From positions 12,519,605 through 12,583,604 of the forward strand of contig NC_068937.1 of assembly GCF_016801865.2 (NCBI RefSeq): a stretch of 64,000 nucleotides of DNA, given 5' to 3'. The notes under the pieces are model-generated. The model was not told where the DNA came from and made no database searches. It saw nothing but the letters and a program-made list of their open reading frames with translations. The first letter of the stretch is position 1. Each line of letters opens with the position of its first letter. Position numbers and translations under genes: made by a program. Shown here piece after piece: positions 12,063-25,086 of the stretch. Origin of the DNA: Culex pipiens pallens (lineage: Eukaryota > Arthropoda > Insecta > Diptera > Culicidae).

Positions 12063-13345
12063 GGGTAATTCTCCGCCAACTCACACAGCAGTTGCCCCGA
12101 CCCCTCTTCGATTTGCGTGAAACTTTGTCCTAAGGGGTAACTTTTGTCCCTGATCACGAATCCGAGGTCCGTTTTTTTATATCTCGTGACGGAGGGGCGG
12201 TACGACCCCCTCCATTTTTGAACATGTGAAAAAAGAGGTGTTTTTCAATAATTTGCAGCCTGAAACGGTGATGAGATAGAAATTTGGTGTCAAAGGGACT
12301 TTTGTGTAAAATTAGACGCCCGATTTGATGGCGTACTCAGAATTCCGAAAAAACGTATTTTTCATCGAAAAAAACACTAAAAAAGTTTTAAAAATTCTGC
12401 CATTTTCCGTTACTCGACTGTAAAAAATTTTGGAACATGTCATTTTATGGGAAATTTAATGTTCTTTTCGAATCTACATTGTCCCAGAAGGGTCATTTTT
12501 TCATTTAGAACAAAATTTTTCATTTTAAAATTTCGTATTTTTTCTAACTTTGCAGGGTTATTTTTTAGAGTGTAACAATGTTCTACAAAATTGTAGAGCA
12601 GACAATTACAAAAATTTTAATATATAGACATAAGGGGTTTGCTTATAAACATCACGAGTTATCGCGATTTTACGAAAAAAAAGTTTTGAAAAAGTTGGTC
12701 TTCATCGATCATGGCCATTCATGGTCACCCGCGACATTCACGGACGACGAAGCAAAGAGAAACGCAAAATGTAACTTTTTCAAAACTTTTTTTCGTAAAA
12801 TCGCGATAACTCGTGATGTTTATAAGCAAACCCCTTATGTCTATATATTAAAATTTTTGTAATTGTCTGCTCTACAATTTTGTAGAACATTGTTACACTC
12901 TAAAAAATAACCCTGCAAAGTTAGAAAAAACACGAAATTTTAAAATGAAAAATTTTGTTCTAAATGAAAAAATGACCCTTCTGGGACAATGTAGATTCGA
13001 AAAGTACATTAAATTTCCCATAAAATGACATGTTCCAAAATTTTTTACAGTCGAGTAACGAAAAATGGGAGAATTTTTAAAACTTTTTTAAGTGTTTTTT
13101 TCGATGAAAAATAAGTTTTTTCGGAATTCTGAGTACGCCATCAAATCGGGTCTCGGTCTAATTTTACATAAAAGTCCCTTTGACACCAAATTTCTATCTT
13201 ATCACCGTTTCAGGCTGCAAATTATTGAAAAACACCTCTTTTTTCGCATGTTCAAAAATGGAAGGGGTCGTACCGCCCCTCCGTCACGAGATATCAAAAA
13301 ACGGACCTCGGTTTCGTGATCAGGGACAAAAGTTACGACAAAAGT
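12063..13345. mobile_element. Long foldback element, family 1, truncated copy
   Basis: Two arms of about 610-630 bp are inverted around a 76-nt unpaired centre (12,697-12,772). The left end begins GGGTAATTCTC. The right arm stops after GGGACAAAAGTTAC with a small internal deletion and lacks its last 60 bp or so, compared with the complete copy at 37,550-38,891. The central 76 nt lies in the opposite orientation in the two copies. Frames inside the arms are non-coding shadows. The arms remain very similar, which suggests recent origin or gene conversion. Confidence 0.85.
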
Positions 13346-13860
13346 CCGACTTCTTTAATATTTTTTTTAACTATATAGTATATTTTGAAAAACCAAATCT
13401 TGATTTTTTTAATACTTTTTTTACAACCATTATTTCTTTCATAATTTAAATGAAAGCTTACTAAAATAATTAATTTTAGTAAAATTAACTCATAAAAAAA
13501 ATATTGAAATATTTCAGTGATTTTTCCAATCTTTCAAATAGAAACAGTTGCTTCTTAATTTCAAGATTTCTATCCTTTTTCAAACTATCCTTCATGGTCA
13601 CATTGGATTTTTAGAAAAATCTGACTTAAAATATATGTGTTTTTATCGCATATAACTTTTTTTTTAATAAAAATATTTTGGCATTCGACCTTTTGTCCAT
13701 TCGACCTTATGTCCTTCGACCTTTTTGTAATACATCAAAAAAAATGATTGAAAATACTTTAAAATAAATGGAATTTCTGATTTTATTTTTGAAAAAAATG
13801 TGAGACTATTTTTGAATTCCCTAATCATTCCTTTGCAATTAAAAGCTATGCAATTTTTAC
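13346..13860. other. AT-rich intron with a short 15-bp tandem motif
   Basis: At about 13,680-13,730 the phrase ATTCGACCTTTTGTCC repeats two to three times with small changes. The rest is AT-rich and unrecognised. Confidence 0.4.
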
Positions 13861-15370
13861 TGTTTACGATTTATTTCAACTGTTATGAAGTTGCCCGTCA
13901 CGTACTTCCTGCCCTGACTCGAAATGTCACCGCATGTCCAAAGTCTGGTTCTCTTCCAGTGGCCCGGCTCTGACGTCAAACCAAAGTAGCAATCCCAGCG
14001 ATTATGTGTTGCCGACGAATGACAGCAGCAGCAGCAGCAAGCGTTTAACACATTAGCAAAGAGAAACAACATGGTGCGTGGTTGGTTGGTCGGTCGGTTT
14101 GTAAGATTCAGATCTTCGCCGCTCAATCTCCATCAGGCCGGCGACGGTGACCGCGACAGCAGGTCGTCCGTCAACTTGAAACGAAACCGGTCTCCGACGA
14201 TCGGCGACTAAACCTACTAATCCCATTATACGACTACTACTGCGCGGTTTAAGCAAGAGAGTGAGAGTGAGAACGAGAGAGCCGCCAAAGATTGCGGAGA
14301 TGTGCGTGCAGGCAGCCTTCCGTTCCGTTCCGAGGTCAACTGGACCGGGTCCGGTTGGTCCGTGTTTGGGGCGTCAAATTGAGTTCGCGTGCCTTCGCCG
14401 ATTCCAGCAAGAGCAGCTTGCTAGTAGTGGTGGTAGTAGTAGCTAGTGGCCACGTTCTGCAACAGTGCGCGCTTCTTCGGCGAAGGTTCGAGGTTCTGGA
14501 TTGAAAGGTTGGAAGTCGGTTGATATTGATCATGTTCAAATTTGCGTTCGGGAAGTATAACTCAAGAGATTCCTGAAAAAGTTGGATAATTTCGCTCATA
14601 GTGCCAACCTTAAATTCGAGAGCCTTGCCCACCTCAACGGAGTAGAACCTGGTAGAACTTGTGGTGCGTGGTCGTGGTCAGTCCACGTTGCAGCTCCCCA
14701 CTACTAGGGCTTCAGGGGTTGGTAGAGTGTATTATAATAACAATATTTGCTTCGCGCTCAACCTAATATCGGAATGGACGGTAAACTCGAGGAAGCTCCT
14801 TCTGCTGCCAGAGCTGTGAATGCGATTATTTGCTTGCTGCCCACGACGACGACGTTGACTAGCAGTGTGCATTTAGTTCATATCTAGACTAACTTACGGA
14901 AAGGTCGTAACTTTAGTATGTCCTTAAAGAGTCTTCTACATTTTGACCACTTTCAAACCTGACGCCAGCTTTGAACGAACAGGGGGACTTCATACTCTGT
15001 GAAAGGTATCCCACCGCCTCGACACCTTCTATATAGAGGAGAACCCATTACCATCATCATAACCGTCTGGCACCGTTCCCGGCTGGTTTGACACCCTCCT
15101 ACCCCACTGCCGAAACCCTCGCGTCCTCAAGTTGACTTGAGGCTTCGGCAGGACTTGAACTGTTTTTTGTGCTTTTCCTTTGCCTAGAATCAACCAAGTG
15201 CAAGTATTCTGGACCTATAGAGGCGATGTTGTTGTTCAAAGTGCTCCCAAAAGGGAGCCCGAAACTCTTTCTCTTTGATTGCGACCGGGGCGTTGCGCCA
15301 TATTTACCGAAAGTTAAAAGGGATCTAGGATCTAGGGGGGCAGTATGGGGTTGAACGGGGTGTTTAAGAA
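13861..15370. other. GC-richer intron island, possible regulatory region
   Basis: The longest GC-rich, apparently repeat-free stretch inside the intron. It holds GAGA-type runs (GAGAGTGAGAGTGAGAACG at 14,258-14,276), CAG runs (GCAGCAGCAGCAGCAA at 14,027-14,041), GTGGTGGTAGTAG and many CpG dinucleotides. Such composition could fit an alternative promoter with first exon, or an enhancer, of the host gene. No protein frame with family resemblance or a clear donor site could be supported, so the role is inferred only. Confidence 0.35.
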
Positions 15371-16815
15371 TACTTTTAAACAATAATTTAATATCTTCTA
15401 AAACTACAATTTAGTACATTCAGGTTATTCAAGAAACTCACAAAAATTCAACATTAAATTCTTTTAAATTATTGGGAACACCAAATGGGAATGCGAATAG
15501 GGCCAATGTTAGTATATTGGACATAGTACCTATATTGGAGCAAAGCAGTAGCATTATGTTGATTTAAACGATTTAAGAACTTTTTCTCTTGTAGAATCTT
15601 TTTTTTGCCCAGCTAGGATGGCAACGTATTTGGGAGACAGCTCATGGGGATTTTCTCTGAGCAGTAGAAATAGAAGGTCCAAAATAGAGCAGTTCTCTCT
15701 GATTTCGGTGATTAAATTTTTTTGTTGTATTTTGCAATTCGGCTGAAACTTTTTTGGTGCCTTCGGTAGTTATGCCCAAAGAAGCCATTTTGCATCACTA
15801 GTTTGTCCATATAATATTCCACACAAATTTGGCAACTATCCATACAAAAATAATGTATGAAAATTCAAAAATCTGTTTTTCTGAAGAAATTTTTTGATCG
15901 ATTTGGTGTCTTCGGCAATGTGGTAGGTATAGATAAGGACTACACCGAAAAAAATAATGTACGGTAAAAATTTTAAGGCGATTTTTTATTTCACTTTTTG
16001 TTACTAAAACTTGATTTCCAAAAAAAAAAAACACTATTTTTATTTTATTTTTTGATATGTTTGAGGGGACATCAAAAGCCAACTTTTCAGAAGTTTCCAG
16101 GTTGTGCAAAAAATCGTTGACCAAGTAATGAAATTTTTCATTTTCCGATTTAAAATCAAATTTGCAATCAAAAAGTACTTAACTGAAGTTTTGATAAGTT
16201 TCAAGTTTCGGTTTAATGGTCCGCGAGAACAGGCCAGAATGTGTGAGAACTTTGCTTACATAGACAAAAAATACGGTAATATTGCATCTTGGAATAGTGT
16301 TGTGATTTTGTGTCAAAATCTGTAATTTTACATCAGGAACAGGTAAAATTTTCATCACTTCCTGCTGAATTTAGAATTTTTCACCATTATTTTAGTTAAA
16401 ATACTTACTCCAAAATACAGCTATTTGTTAGGTCCAAAATAGGGACACGTACCATAAACATATGTAGCTCGATAAAATTATACAAAGTAACAGAGTGAAC
16501 ATTGAAAAATCTGAATCTTGAGAAGGAATTTTTGACTGATTTGATGGCCTCGGAAAAGTTGGAGGTTATGATTGGGATTTTTCAGAAAAAAAGAAAACCG
16601 GGAAAAAATCCCCTATCTGTTTATTTGACTTTTTAACACTAAAAATTAATTCCCTAAATGAGTATTTTTTTAAATTTCCGATCTTTTTATATGTTTTAGG
16701 GGACTAACAAAGACATTTTTTTTTTGTGCTAAAGTTTAGGCCGGTGCAGTACCGGAGCTGGAATCTTTTGAAGAAAAATATGGTTTTTGAAAAAAATATT
16801 GACAAAAACAAATCA
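15371..16815. other. Intron with a diverged foldback-2 fragment
   Basis: About 15,720-16,130 resembles part of an arm of the foldback family at 27,324 and 40,581. It shares GATTTGGTGTCTTCGGCAA, GTAGGTAT, CCATACAAAAAT and the AACTTTTCAG-like end, but it is strongly diverged. The remainder is AT-rich without recognisable genes. Confidence 0.5.
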
Positions 16816-16823
16816 TTTTAGAT

Positions 16824-18173
16824 CAGGGGTGCTCAAAGTTTTTGGAGGCCGGGCCAAATTTAAAGCTCAAATGAGCTTGCGGGCCAAATTTACAAAAAAG
16901 GTTGTTAAAAAAAATCGTTATTTTAATGTAAAAGATTACATTTCTGTTATTTAAAAAAAATGTGTATTCAAAATAATAGAAACCACAAAATAACTGGTTT
17001 CTATCGGTATTGTTGATTTTGTTGTTTCTGGTATTTAAAAAAAAGTTTTTAGCTTAATGTACTTGTGTTTTCAAAAAAATTAACAGTTTTGTTTTTATAT
17101 TTCGAAAATGGTGGTGACATTACATGTTGAACAATTCATCTATAAGTTAAGTGTGGCTAATGAAAAATCGTTGAGATCCAGAATTTCAACATTTCAATGA
17201 AAAAAAATCGATGCAGTGTGATTTTTTGGCGATTTTTCCGATAAAAATTCATGCTGAATCGACATATTTACGAAGATGAAAATGACGTCCAGCCTTAAAG
17301 TAAAACCTATACCTTTCTTTGGTAAGAAAGGCAAAACTTTTGGAAAATGATTTAAGCTTCCGTATAGTTAACCTGCAATCATTATTTTCAAAAAAAAAGC
17401 GAAACAACATTTATTTATTACATCGAAAATTTACTAAAATTCAAATTATTTTTAATAAACCCAAACATGCTCAAAGGAATGCATATTTAATTAATTTCAG
17501 CTAAATGCACTTAAATTTCATTTTGTTAAGTTTTTTGAAAATATATTTTTGCTCCTGGTTTTCGAGCCAATTTTTAATAATGGTGGAGGGGTGGGTTGAT
17601 CGACGAAAGCTTTGTAAAATTTTTGCTGCAAACTTGATTCTCAGATTTCCACATTTTGTCTGTCTGAATCAGTTGATAGTCAATCAGATTCGTTATCTAA
17701 CTGTAATGAGTTCGAATCCCTAAGGAAGTACAATGTAAGTTTGAGGGTCAGTTCATAAAAGGGCTATTAATAAAGAAAACTTTTATTTAACTATTATAGA
17801 ATTCCACCTAAGCCAAACTTGAACGTTTTTTTGTTATTTCTAAAAATGTTTGATAAAAGTTTTGACGATATTTACTAGTTTCACTCACATTGAAACGTGT
17901 GAAATTGTTTTAATTACAAAATATTTTGAACAAATTATTTCCTAAATAATATAACTATAATCCTAAAGTGAGGATCAAAATATTGATCAATCATAAGTTA
18001 TTTTTTATTAACAAAAAAATAAAAAAGATTAGCATAAAAAAGCTTAAAATAAACCTTAATTTTGAAAAAGGATAAAATCACTTTACAAGTGGTCAACGGG
18101 CCATATTACATGATCATTCAAAATGGGTCCGCGGGCCACGTTTGGCCCGCGGGCCATACTTTGGGCACCCCTG
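16824..18173. mobile_element. hAT-like element with 8-bp duplication TTTTAGAT
   Basis: Perfect 8-bp direct duplication at 16,816-16,823 and 18,174-18,181. The inverted ends are CAGGGGTGCTCAAAGT on the left and CAGGGGTGCCCAAAGT on the right, read inwards. Both are followed by GGGCC-rich subterminal sequence, as in hAT transposons. The length is 1350 bp, AT-rich inside, with no transposase frame, so it is non-autonomous. A segment near 17,300-17,335 (ACCTTTCTTTGGTAAGAAAGG) looks like the end of another short insertion. Confidence 0.9.
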
Positions 18174-18181
18174 TTTTAGAT

Positions 18182-19099
18182 GTAAAGTAACATTTTCTCA
18201 AATGACTTTTCCAGGTACTGCTTTAAGTTAGACATATCCAGAGTTTTTTTTTATTATTTTGAAAAGATCTTATAAGCTGTGTGTTTCATACCTATTAAAA
18301 AACTAGATATTAAGGTGAAATTTTTCGGAAAAAAACGGTCATGTTTTTTGCAACTTAAAAATACTTTACGAAGGAAAAGCAGCCCTGCAGAAAATATTTT
18401 CAAAGAGCTGAGAAAATTTTCTTTTAATTTTCATGTCTTGCCTTTGTTTATAGAACTGCTGGTTTGTGTAATACAGCCCCTTAAAACTATTTTTGTGAAA
18501 AATAAGTTTTTCTCCATGTATTTAATTAGTTCTCTTTTTCAACTCGCGATATCTCAGAAACTAATGGTTTGGTTTGTAATGTTAGGAATTGAAACTATTG
18601 TGAAATTATCTGCTTTTTCTAATTAAAATGATTTTGAAATTGAGTAATCAAGAATAACTTTTTGAAATGGCTTAATATTTATTTTTGACCAGTGCTGTTA
18701 AAATATCAAACTATCAGCTCTCAGCAACGACAATTATATAAATGCCCCAAATACATCTTCTCTGCTCTCCGTATTGATACTCTCAGCGCCGAACATAGCC
18801 GAACACGTTTTTGTGTTTACACACTCGCGTTTGACATTCTCCTTTTCTCTCTCATTCCCGCTTTCACGATCATCCCACCGCAACAACGTTCCACAAAAGC
18901 CGTCACAAAACCAATTTCGCAAGTGCAGGTTTAGCGGGACGTCATGCGTGGTCGGCTCCTAATCGCCGTCTCGCGTTCTCTAATTACAGATTTCGGAGAG
19001 ATTGAGAGACTCCGCGGTGAGAGCGCATTGTCGAGGAGAAGGGGAGGAGTGATAAAGAGAGAATACTATTGCTGAGAATCACGAGACACAAGAAGAGAT
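18182..19099. other. Intron; GC-richer from about 18,740
   Basis: 18,182-18,700 is AT-rich and unrecognised. From about 18,740 to 19,099 the sequence is richer in GC and in TCTC/GAGA motifs and looks single-copy. No credible frame. Confidence 0.4.
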
Positions 19100-19107
19100 C
19101 TCACAAG

Positions 19108-20338
19108 TAGAGAGTGATGAGCGAGAATTCCCGGGAAATCGACCATTTTTGGACCCCTTGATTCCCGGGAAATTCGGTCGAGACTCCCGGGAAATTTTAA
19201 ACTTATAAATATCGATACAGAATTGTATAAATTAATCAGATTTTTTTTTTTTTTTTTTTTTTGAAAATTCTAAATTGATTAGAATATTCCATGTTCAATG
19301 TTCGATGTCCAAGTTCGATTTCAATTCTTCTCTAATCTTCTTTTTCAGAAAGTGTTAATTTTAAATTCCAATAATTATAATTGAGAGCAGGTATGGAATA
19401 ATCGCAAAAAATCAATTTCGCTTGCGAACTTTCTTCACCCGCGATAGAGAGAGGAGGCAAATCACGCAAAAGAAAAACGCTACCGAAATTCTCCAAGAAA
19501 ATCAATCTGCTGATGTTTTTTTTTTTTGTGAATTTCCTTGTCAGCACCACTTAAAAATGTTTATTTCACTTTGTTTACACACATTGACCATCTACAAAAT
19601 GTGACAGGTCATTTTCCGACGTGTGACGTTACACTTGCAAGGGTAGTAGTGAAAAAGATGTTCCGCCGAATAATCAAGATGATGATTTTTTAGATTCTTT
19701 TTACCGATTTTTCGTGCGCGAAAGAGGAGAGCATGCTCCCTTTGGATTTTTTCTCTTGATGAACATTCAATGATTTTCATTCGATGATGATTATTCCATC
19801 GCTGATTGAGAGAATCCAAAACAATGTGGACCCCAAAATTTACCTAAAGCAGTTACACCCCAGAAATGAAATCTAAAGTTTTTAAATATTATTTTTATTT
19901 ATCATTTCTAAGAGGGTAAAGCTTTTTTAAAATAAGCTCAATTTCCATATCCTCTCTCGAGCATAGCAATCCTAAAAATCTGTTTTTTTTTTTCGCTGTA
20001 TCAAGGTAATTTCCTTTTTTGATGTCAATAAGTCATTTTGTGTTTCACGTCAACCTCAATATTAAATTATATTTTGGGGAAAAAAACTCTGGCAATCTTG
20101 GTATGGTTAATGTTCGCCAATTGTGAACATTCGGGTTTTCCTGATAACTGTGAATATTGCTTCAATGAATATTTTAAATTGACCTTATGAAGGAAAAAAA
20201 AACAAGTTTAAATTTTAGTTTGAGTCGTTATTTATCATATTATTCACTTTTCTTTTTTAATGTATTGCCACTATTGGTATAGTAAAAAAAACTCCCGGTT
20301 CCCGGGAAATTGAAAATCTCGAGAATCGTCACCCTCTA
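19108..20338. mobile_element. hAT-like element with 8-bp duplication CTCACAAG
   Basis: Perfect 8-bp duplication at 19,100-19,107 and 20,339-20,346. The inverted ends are TAGAGAGTGATGAGCGAGAA and, from the other strand, TAGAGGGTGACGATTCTCGA, with subterminal TTCCCGGGAA motifs on both sides. The length is 1231 bp. It includes T-runs and short frames but no recognisable transposase, so it is a non-autonomous hAT-type element. Confidence 0.88.
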
Positions 20339-20346
20339 CTCACAAG

Positions 20347-22560
20347 CTATAGTGACGGTCGCTATACTCTCTTATGTTTTTGATGCAGAGATAATCAAAT
20401 GACAGCTTTTTTACCACTCATTTTCAACACCATTTTTAAAGTTGCCAAAATTGTATGAAGGTTTTTACAGGCGAAGTGATAAATGTGATGATGCAGAATG
20501 AAAAAGTTTGATTAGTTATTGTGATTCAAAATTTATTTATCAAAACTTGTAATTCAGAGGCCTTTGAAAAACCGAGTCTCGACAATACCGGCACAGACAA
20601 ACAGACGTTGACCCTCTACTGCCCATTTTTTTTCGAAAATATTTACTTTTTCTTTGTTCAGGAGGTCATTTTGAGCAACTTTCGTTCTACGCAACTTTAC
20701 TTCTCTTATTTTATTTAAAGTATTTTTATTTGCATTTATCTTGATTTGTTTTTTTTTTTTGTGGTTTTTGGCATAGTCTACCACTTCTTATAATTACATT
20801 GTAGGACCCACCTATTTTTTCATGTTTTGACAGTCACTTTTTCAATTTATTGCTTATTTTATTCTGCTGGCACCATTATTATATACATTGTAAAAAAGAG
20901 AGTAGAGGCATAGTCTGGGACACTACAAATATTACTGCATACTTACTTTTACATATAATGAAGAAAATATCAGTGAAAAACACAGTAAAAGTTGACCCCA
21001 GAAAAAAATACATTTTTAGACAAACATTGACAAAGTCACATGGAACAAGTCACACATTCAACCTTAGAATTTTCTTAAATTTGTAGAGTTCTTCTTTCCA
21101 ATGCTATTTTTAGATCAAAAATTGGTTGAAAAAATGATTTTTGGCAATGTTTAAAAAATAAAACCTAGTAAATTAAATTTGTTACCTTCTTGTTAAATTC
21201 TAACCTAGCGATGACTAAATCATTCCAAACGACCAGTATACAATAGAATATTCTCATGAAGTCGCCGGACACATCGCTTATCAGAAAATGCACACGTACA
21301 GCGGTACAACGCTGCAATCAATTCTCGATTTGCAGCTTTTATCAACGACGACTCCTCTTCTCAAGAGTGTGATTCCTCGCTGTCGGTCAACACACAGAGT
21401 AAGCCAAATATTGTACAGACTAAAATAGAGGAAAAAGGAAAATACTCAACAGGCAACAAGGGTGCGCTATCAGCAATCGAAAGGCACTGGGTTCACTTCT
21501 TAAGGTCATCCAGTCGGAAGATGACACCCGGAGTGTGTTTGCTTTTTTTTTGCTCTTTGTAAATACGAAAGGGAAGGATTTCCCTCTCTCCACCTTGTCG
21601 TCGGATAACATTACGACGGCAATGTGCGTTTTTTATGCGTTTGTATAATATGTTTGCATCCCATCCGTATGATGATGATGATGATGATTACACGCTTCAA
21701 CAATGAGTTTTTACCCAGAAGACGCTCCCCTGCGAGACGGTTTTGTGAACAAGAGTGCGCATTACAATCAATTTCACGTCACAAAGAAGCGCTGCTCTTG
21801 GAGGTCTAGTCGCCAATCGTCCTCGGCGTCGTCGTCGTAGTCTTCTCCTATGTACTTAGAGCCTTGTGACACACTCCGTACTAGGTAAAACATCATAGAC
21901 GAGTGGATGCGAAACTTTTTTTAAATTTGATTATTTGGTTAGTTCCCGGATTGACCACACGTCACTGTGGCGCTAGCGTAGCATTTTTGACAATTGATGT
22001 TCGCAAAAAAAATATGAGTCAATTGTCTGTGATCCCACTACTCCTGCCATCGTTATGAACGCTACATCTCACTCTCTCTGGAACGCTGTGGGTAGTCTGT
22101 GAGCAAACTTCCAGTTCAGTTCCCCACTAATCTTATCAAATTGAAATTGTTTGTGTGGCTGTCAGACTGCGTTGTTTTACTTTTGCCATGCGGGATAAGC
22201 TCCTTGCTCCTAAAAAAAACTGCCGTTCTAACTTTATATGCTTAAAAAGTTGAAAATTAGACATACTTCAGGGACAGCTGCGATGAGGTGACCAACTCAA
22301 AACAATAACAACACAAATCCCAACGTCAACAGCAGAGTAAAACAGCAGAGTGACGTTGTGTTGTGTTGTAGAGTTAGCACAAACCCAAACAAACACACGT
22401 TTTGGCACTGTTGTTGTTTCGTATGGTTGTGTGTGTGTGAGTATATGTTTGTGCAGGGTTTATAATTAAATTACAAACAATCGCTTTTTCCGTGGACGAC
22501 GAGTTTAAGCTCGCCACAACGTGGACAAGGGAAGGTGTTGCATTTTTGAAATATAAACTT
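20347..22560. other. Intron; GC-richer island 21,230-22,530
   Basis: 20,347-21,230 is AT-rich and unrecognised. 21,230-22,530 is GC-richer with trinucleotide runs ((GAT)n near 21,670, GTCGTCGTCG near 21,825), GTGTGTGTG at 22,428-22,440 and ACAAC-rich segments. It looks single-copy. No coding exon could be supported. Confidence 0.4.
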
Positions 22561-22863
22561 ACAATCTAAAAATAAAAAAAAAATAATTAATCTTAAAATT
22601 TGATCATCTTGCAACCCTGTCATAATATAGCGTTACCAATGGAATTAATTGAAACTTTCCAAAACGAATTCTGATTTTTTTCAATTTTTCATCACCAATA
22701 GTTAAATTTCCAAAATAGGTTTTTTTATTTTAGATTTTTTTGGATATGTTTTAGGAGACTTAAAAAAGGCATCTTCTGAGTCATAGCGCGCGAAAAGTAA
22801 TAACATTTTTTTTGATAAAATTTACCGTTTTCAAATTAAAGCCAATTTTGGGTATACATTTTC

Positions 22864-24483
22864 AGGGTGGCCACTCAAGTCGGGAAATCGGGAAAGTCGG
22901 GAATTGGCCAAAATCCGCCAAAAATCGGGAAAAAGTCGGGAATTTGTGATTTTTTGTTAAAAAGTCGGGAATTCTGAGCATGCTTGTTTGAAAATTTTAT
23001 TTTTTAACTCTTGAATAATTTATTTTGTCTTATTTTGTACAATTTTCCAATTGAATTCACTCATTTATGCTTTAGTAACTTAATTTAAGGTTATTTTCAC
23101 CTTTCAATATATTTCAATATGGAAAAGCTGTTTAAGACATTCAAAATTTTTCTGAATATTGGAGTCTTTGACACAGATTTTCAAAATATTTTTTATGAAT
23201 CAAATGATCGCTATTAATTTTTGTTCATCAAACAAGAGGTAAAGTTTATGAAAAACTAATAATAAAAATAGAGCCTAATTGCCAGCTTAGAATTATGATT
23301 CTATTGCATTTTGTCACATAATTGAATATTTGAAAACAGATTCCAACTTGAGTTTGGCAATGGTTTTTTTTGTTAAATTTTTTAAATTGTTCAACTAAAT
23401 TCATTAAGTAATTTAAAATATGTTTTTTTCCAAATGTTGCCCTTGAACTTTTTTTGTGGATATGGGTAAATTACCTACCATAGATAAAGCTTGATTTTCA
23501 GTTTTCGGAAAACGTAAAAATCAAATAAAATCCAAATTTAAAAAACTTTTTTACGTTTTGAAACCATAAAGAAAATATTGAAATTGTAAAAAAATAATCC
23601 AAGAAATTTTTAGTTATTGCAAAATTGTTTCTTCAAACATTTTGCTTAAAATAAGTAGGAAAACATAAAATCATAGCAAACTGAATTTTCATAGAAAAAA
23701 AAGGTTTAATACTGACCACTAGATAAAGTAACATTGATTAAAAAATTCAATATCAAAATTACAAAATTAAAAAGGGAACTTGGCAAAATCATTTTCTTTT
23801 ATGAATTCTTCGACATTTTTCTAAATCCTTTGAATGAATAACAACAGCAATTATGTTTCAACCGTTCTTTGATTTAAATTGATGATGAAGTTTTTAAAAA
23901 ATAGGAACGATATTTTAAGTTCAGTTATCTTTAACTTTTTGTCATTTCCAGTTGAAATGAAGTATCAAAAACTATACGTTTGCCAATTTGAAAAATAACA
24001 TGGAAGTTATAAGTATTGTTTAACTTTCGATTATTTTTTCAAAGACTTATTGTTTGTGTTCCTACTCTGAATCATAATAATGAAAATACATTTTTGAAGT
24101 TTTTTTAATTGATGTTTAGTTTCTGTATTTACAAAAAAATGTCTATATGGCTTCATCCATAAAGTACGTCACGCAAAAATCAGCCAAAATTTACCCCCCC
24201 CCCTCCCCCCCTTTGTCACGCTTTTTATATACTTATAACATGCAATGTTACACTTGCTCAGAACCCCCTCCCCCCCTAGAGCGTGCCATACTTTATGGAT
24301 GACGCCTATTTGGATATTTTTAATAATTCATTGAGAATTTTTGTTTTCGGTGGAATTGACTTTTTTATAGACAGTTTTTTGTTTGAAATCATTCTTTAGA
24401 TAAGAAATGCCTATTATTTGAGCATTTTGAAAAAGTCTGGAAAAAAGTCGGGAATTTGAAAATGGAATTTGAGTGGTCACCCT
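22864..24483. mobile_element. hAT-like element, AGGGTGGCCACTCAA ends
   Basis: The left end AGGGTGGCCACTCAAGTCGGG and the right end (other strand) AGGGTGACCACTCAAATTCC are inverted. The flanks ACATTTTC (22,856-22,863) and GCATTTTC (24,484-24,491) are an 8-bp duplication with one mismatch. Several GTCGGGAAT motifs cluster near both ends. The length is 1620 bp including a nested 158-bp MITE at 24,149-24,306. No transposase is visible. A fragment of the same family ends at 1168. Confidence 0.82.
24149..24306. mobile_element. 158-bp palindromic MITE nested in the hAT-like element
   Basis: The inverted ends of about 26 bp are GGCTTCATCCATAAAGTACG on the left and, from the other strand, GGCGTCATCCATAAAGTATG on the right. 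C-rich runs lie between them. It is flanked by TAT on both sides, a possible 3-bp duplication. It interrupts the larger hAT-like element and so inserted later. Confidence 0.8.
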
Positions 24484-24491
24484 GCATTTTC

Positions 24492-25086
24492 GTTATTGCT
24501 TCTTGACATCTTGAGAGAAAAAAATTCTTGAACAAAATATTTTTGAATAGCTTGGCAAATTTCCTACAACTTTCTCTCTGGAATTTTTAAAATCAAGCAA
24601 GTTATTTATGAGATGTATAGCTTTACAAAGAATTCGAATCGATGATTTTTTCTAATTGTCATCTAATTAGTATGTAATTTTCAACTGACAATATCTCCGA
24701 AACTATTGGTACAATTTTCATTGTTAAAAAATGAGACTTTCACAAAATTAAAAAAAAAGGTTTCAAAAATGTTATAATTTGGCCTAAAACATGAAATTTG
24801 GAAAATTATCTATTAGTAAACCTTGTAAATCCTTGTAAACCCCAGAAAATTTTATTTTTTAATTTGTATGAAACTTTGTAAATCGATTCCTTATGTCCAA
24901 GTAAGCCACTTTGCATAATTATTTTTATCATGTATCTGAGCGATTTAGTGCCTTTCGAAAAATTGACAAAAGGTTATGACTAAGGCTGGTGGTTTTTCGC
25001 GATATCGCGAAAGCCGCGTAATCCGTGAAATTCGCCCCTGGCCGTGAAATTTGGCATATACCGTGAAATGCCGCACGCAATGTGCA
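24492..25086. other. AT-rich intron, nothing recognised
   Basis: No gene or clear repeat boundary. Near 24,990-25,085 CGTGAAAT-type motifs lead into the foldback that follows and may be part of that element. Confidence 0.35.

Noticed and set aside
15099..15383. 94-codon minus-strand frame with Ser/Lys/Pro-rich sequence
   Set aside because: No family resemblance and no splice sites; composition follows the local GC-richer island.
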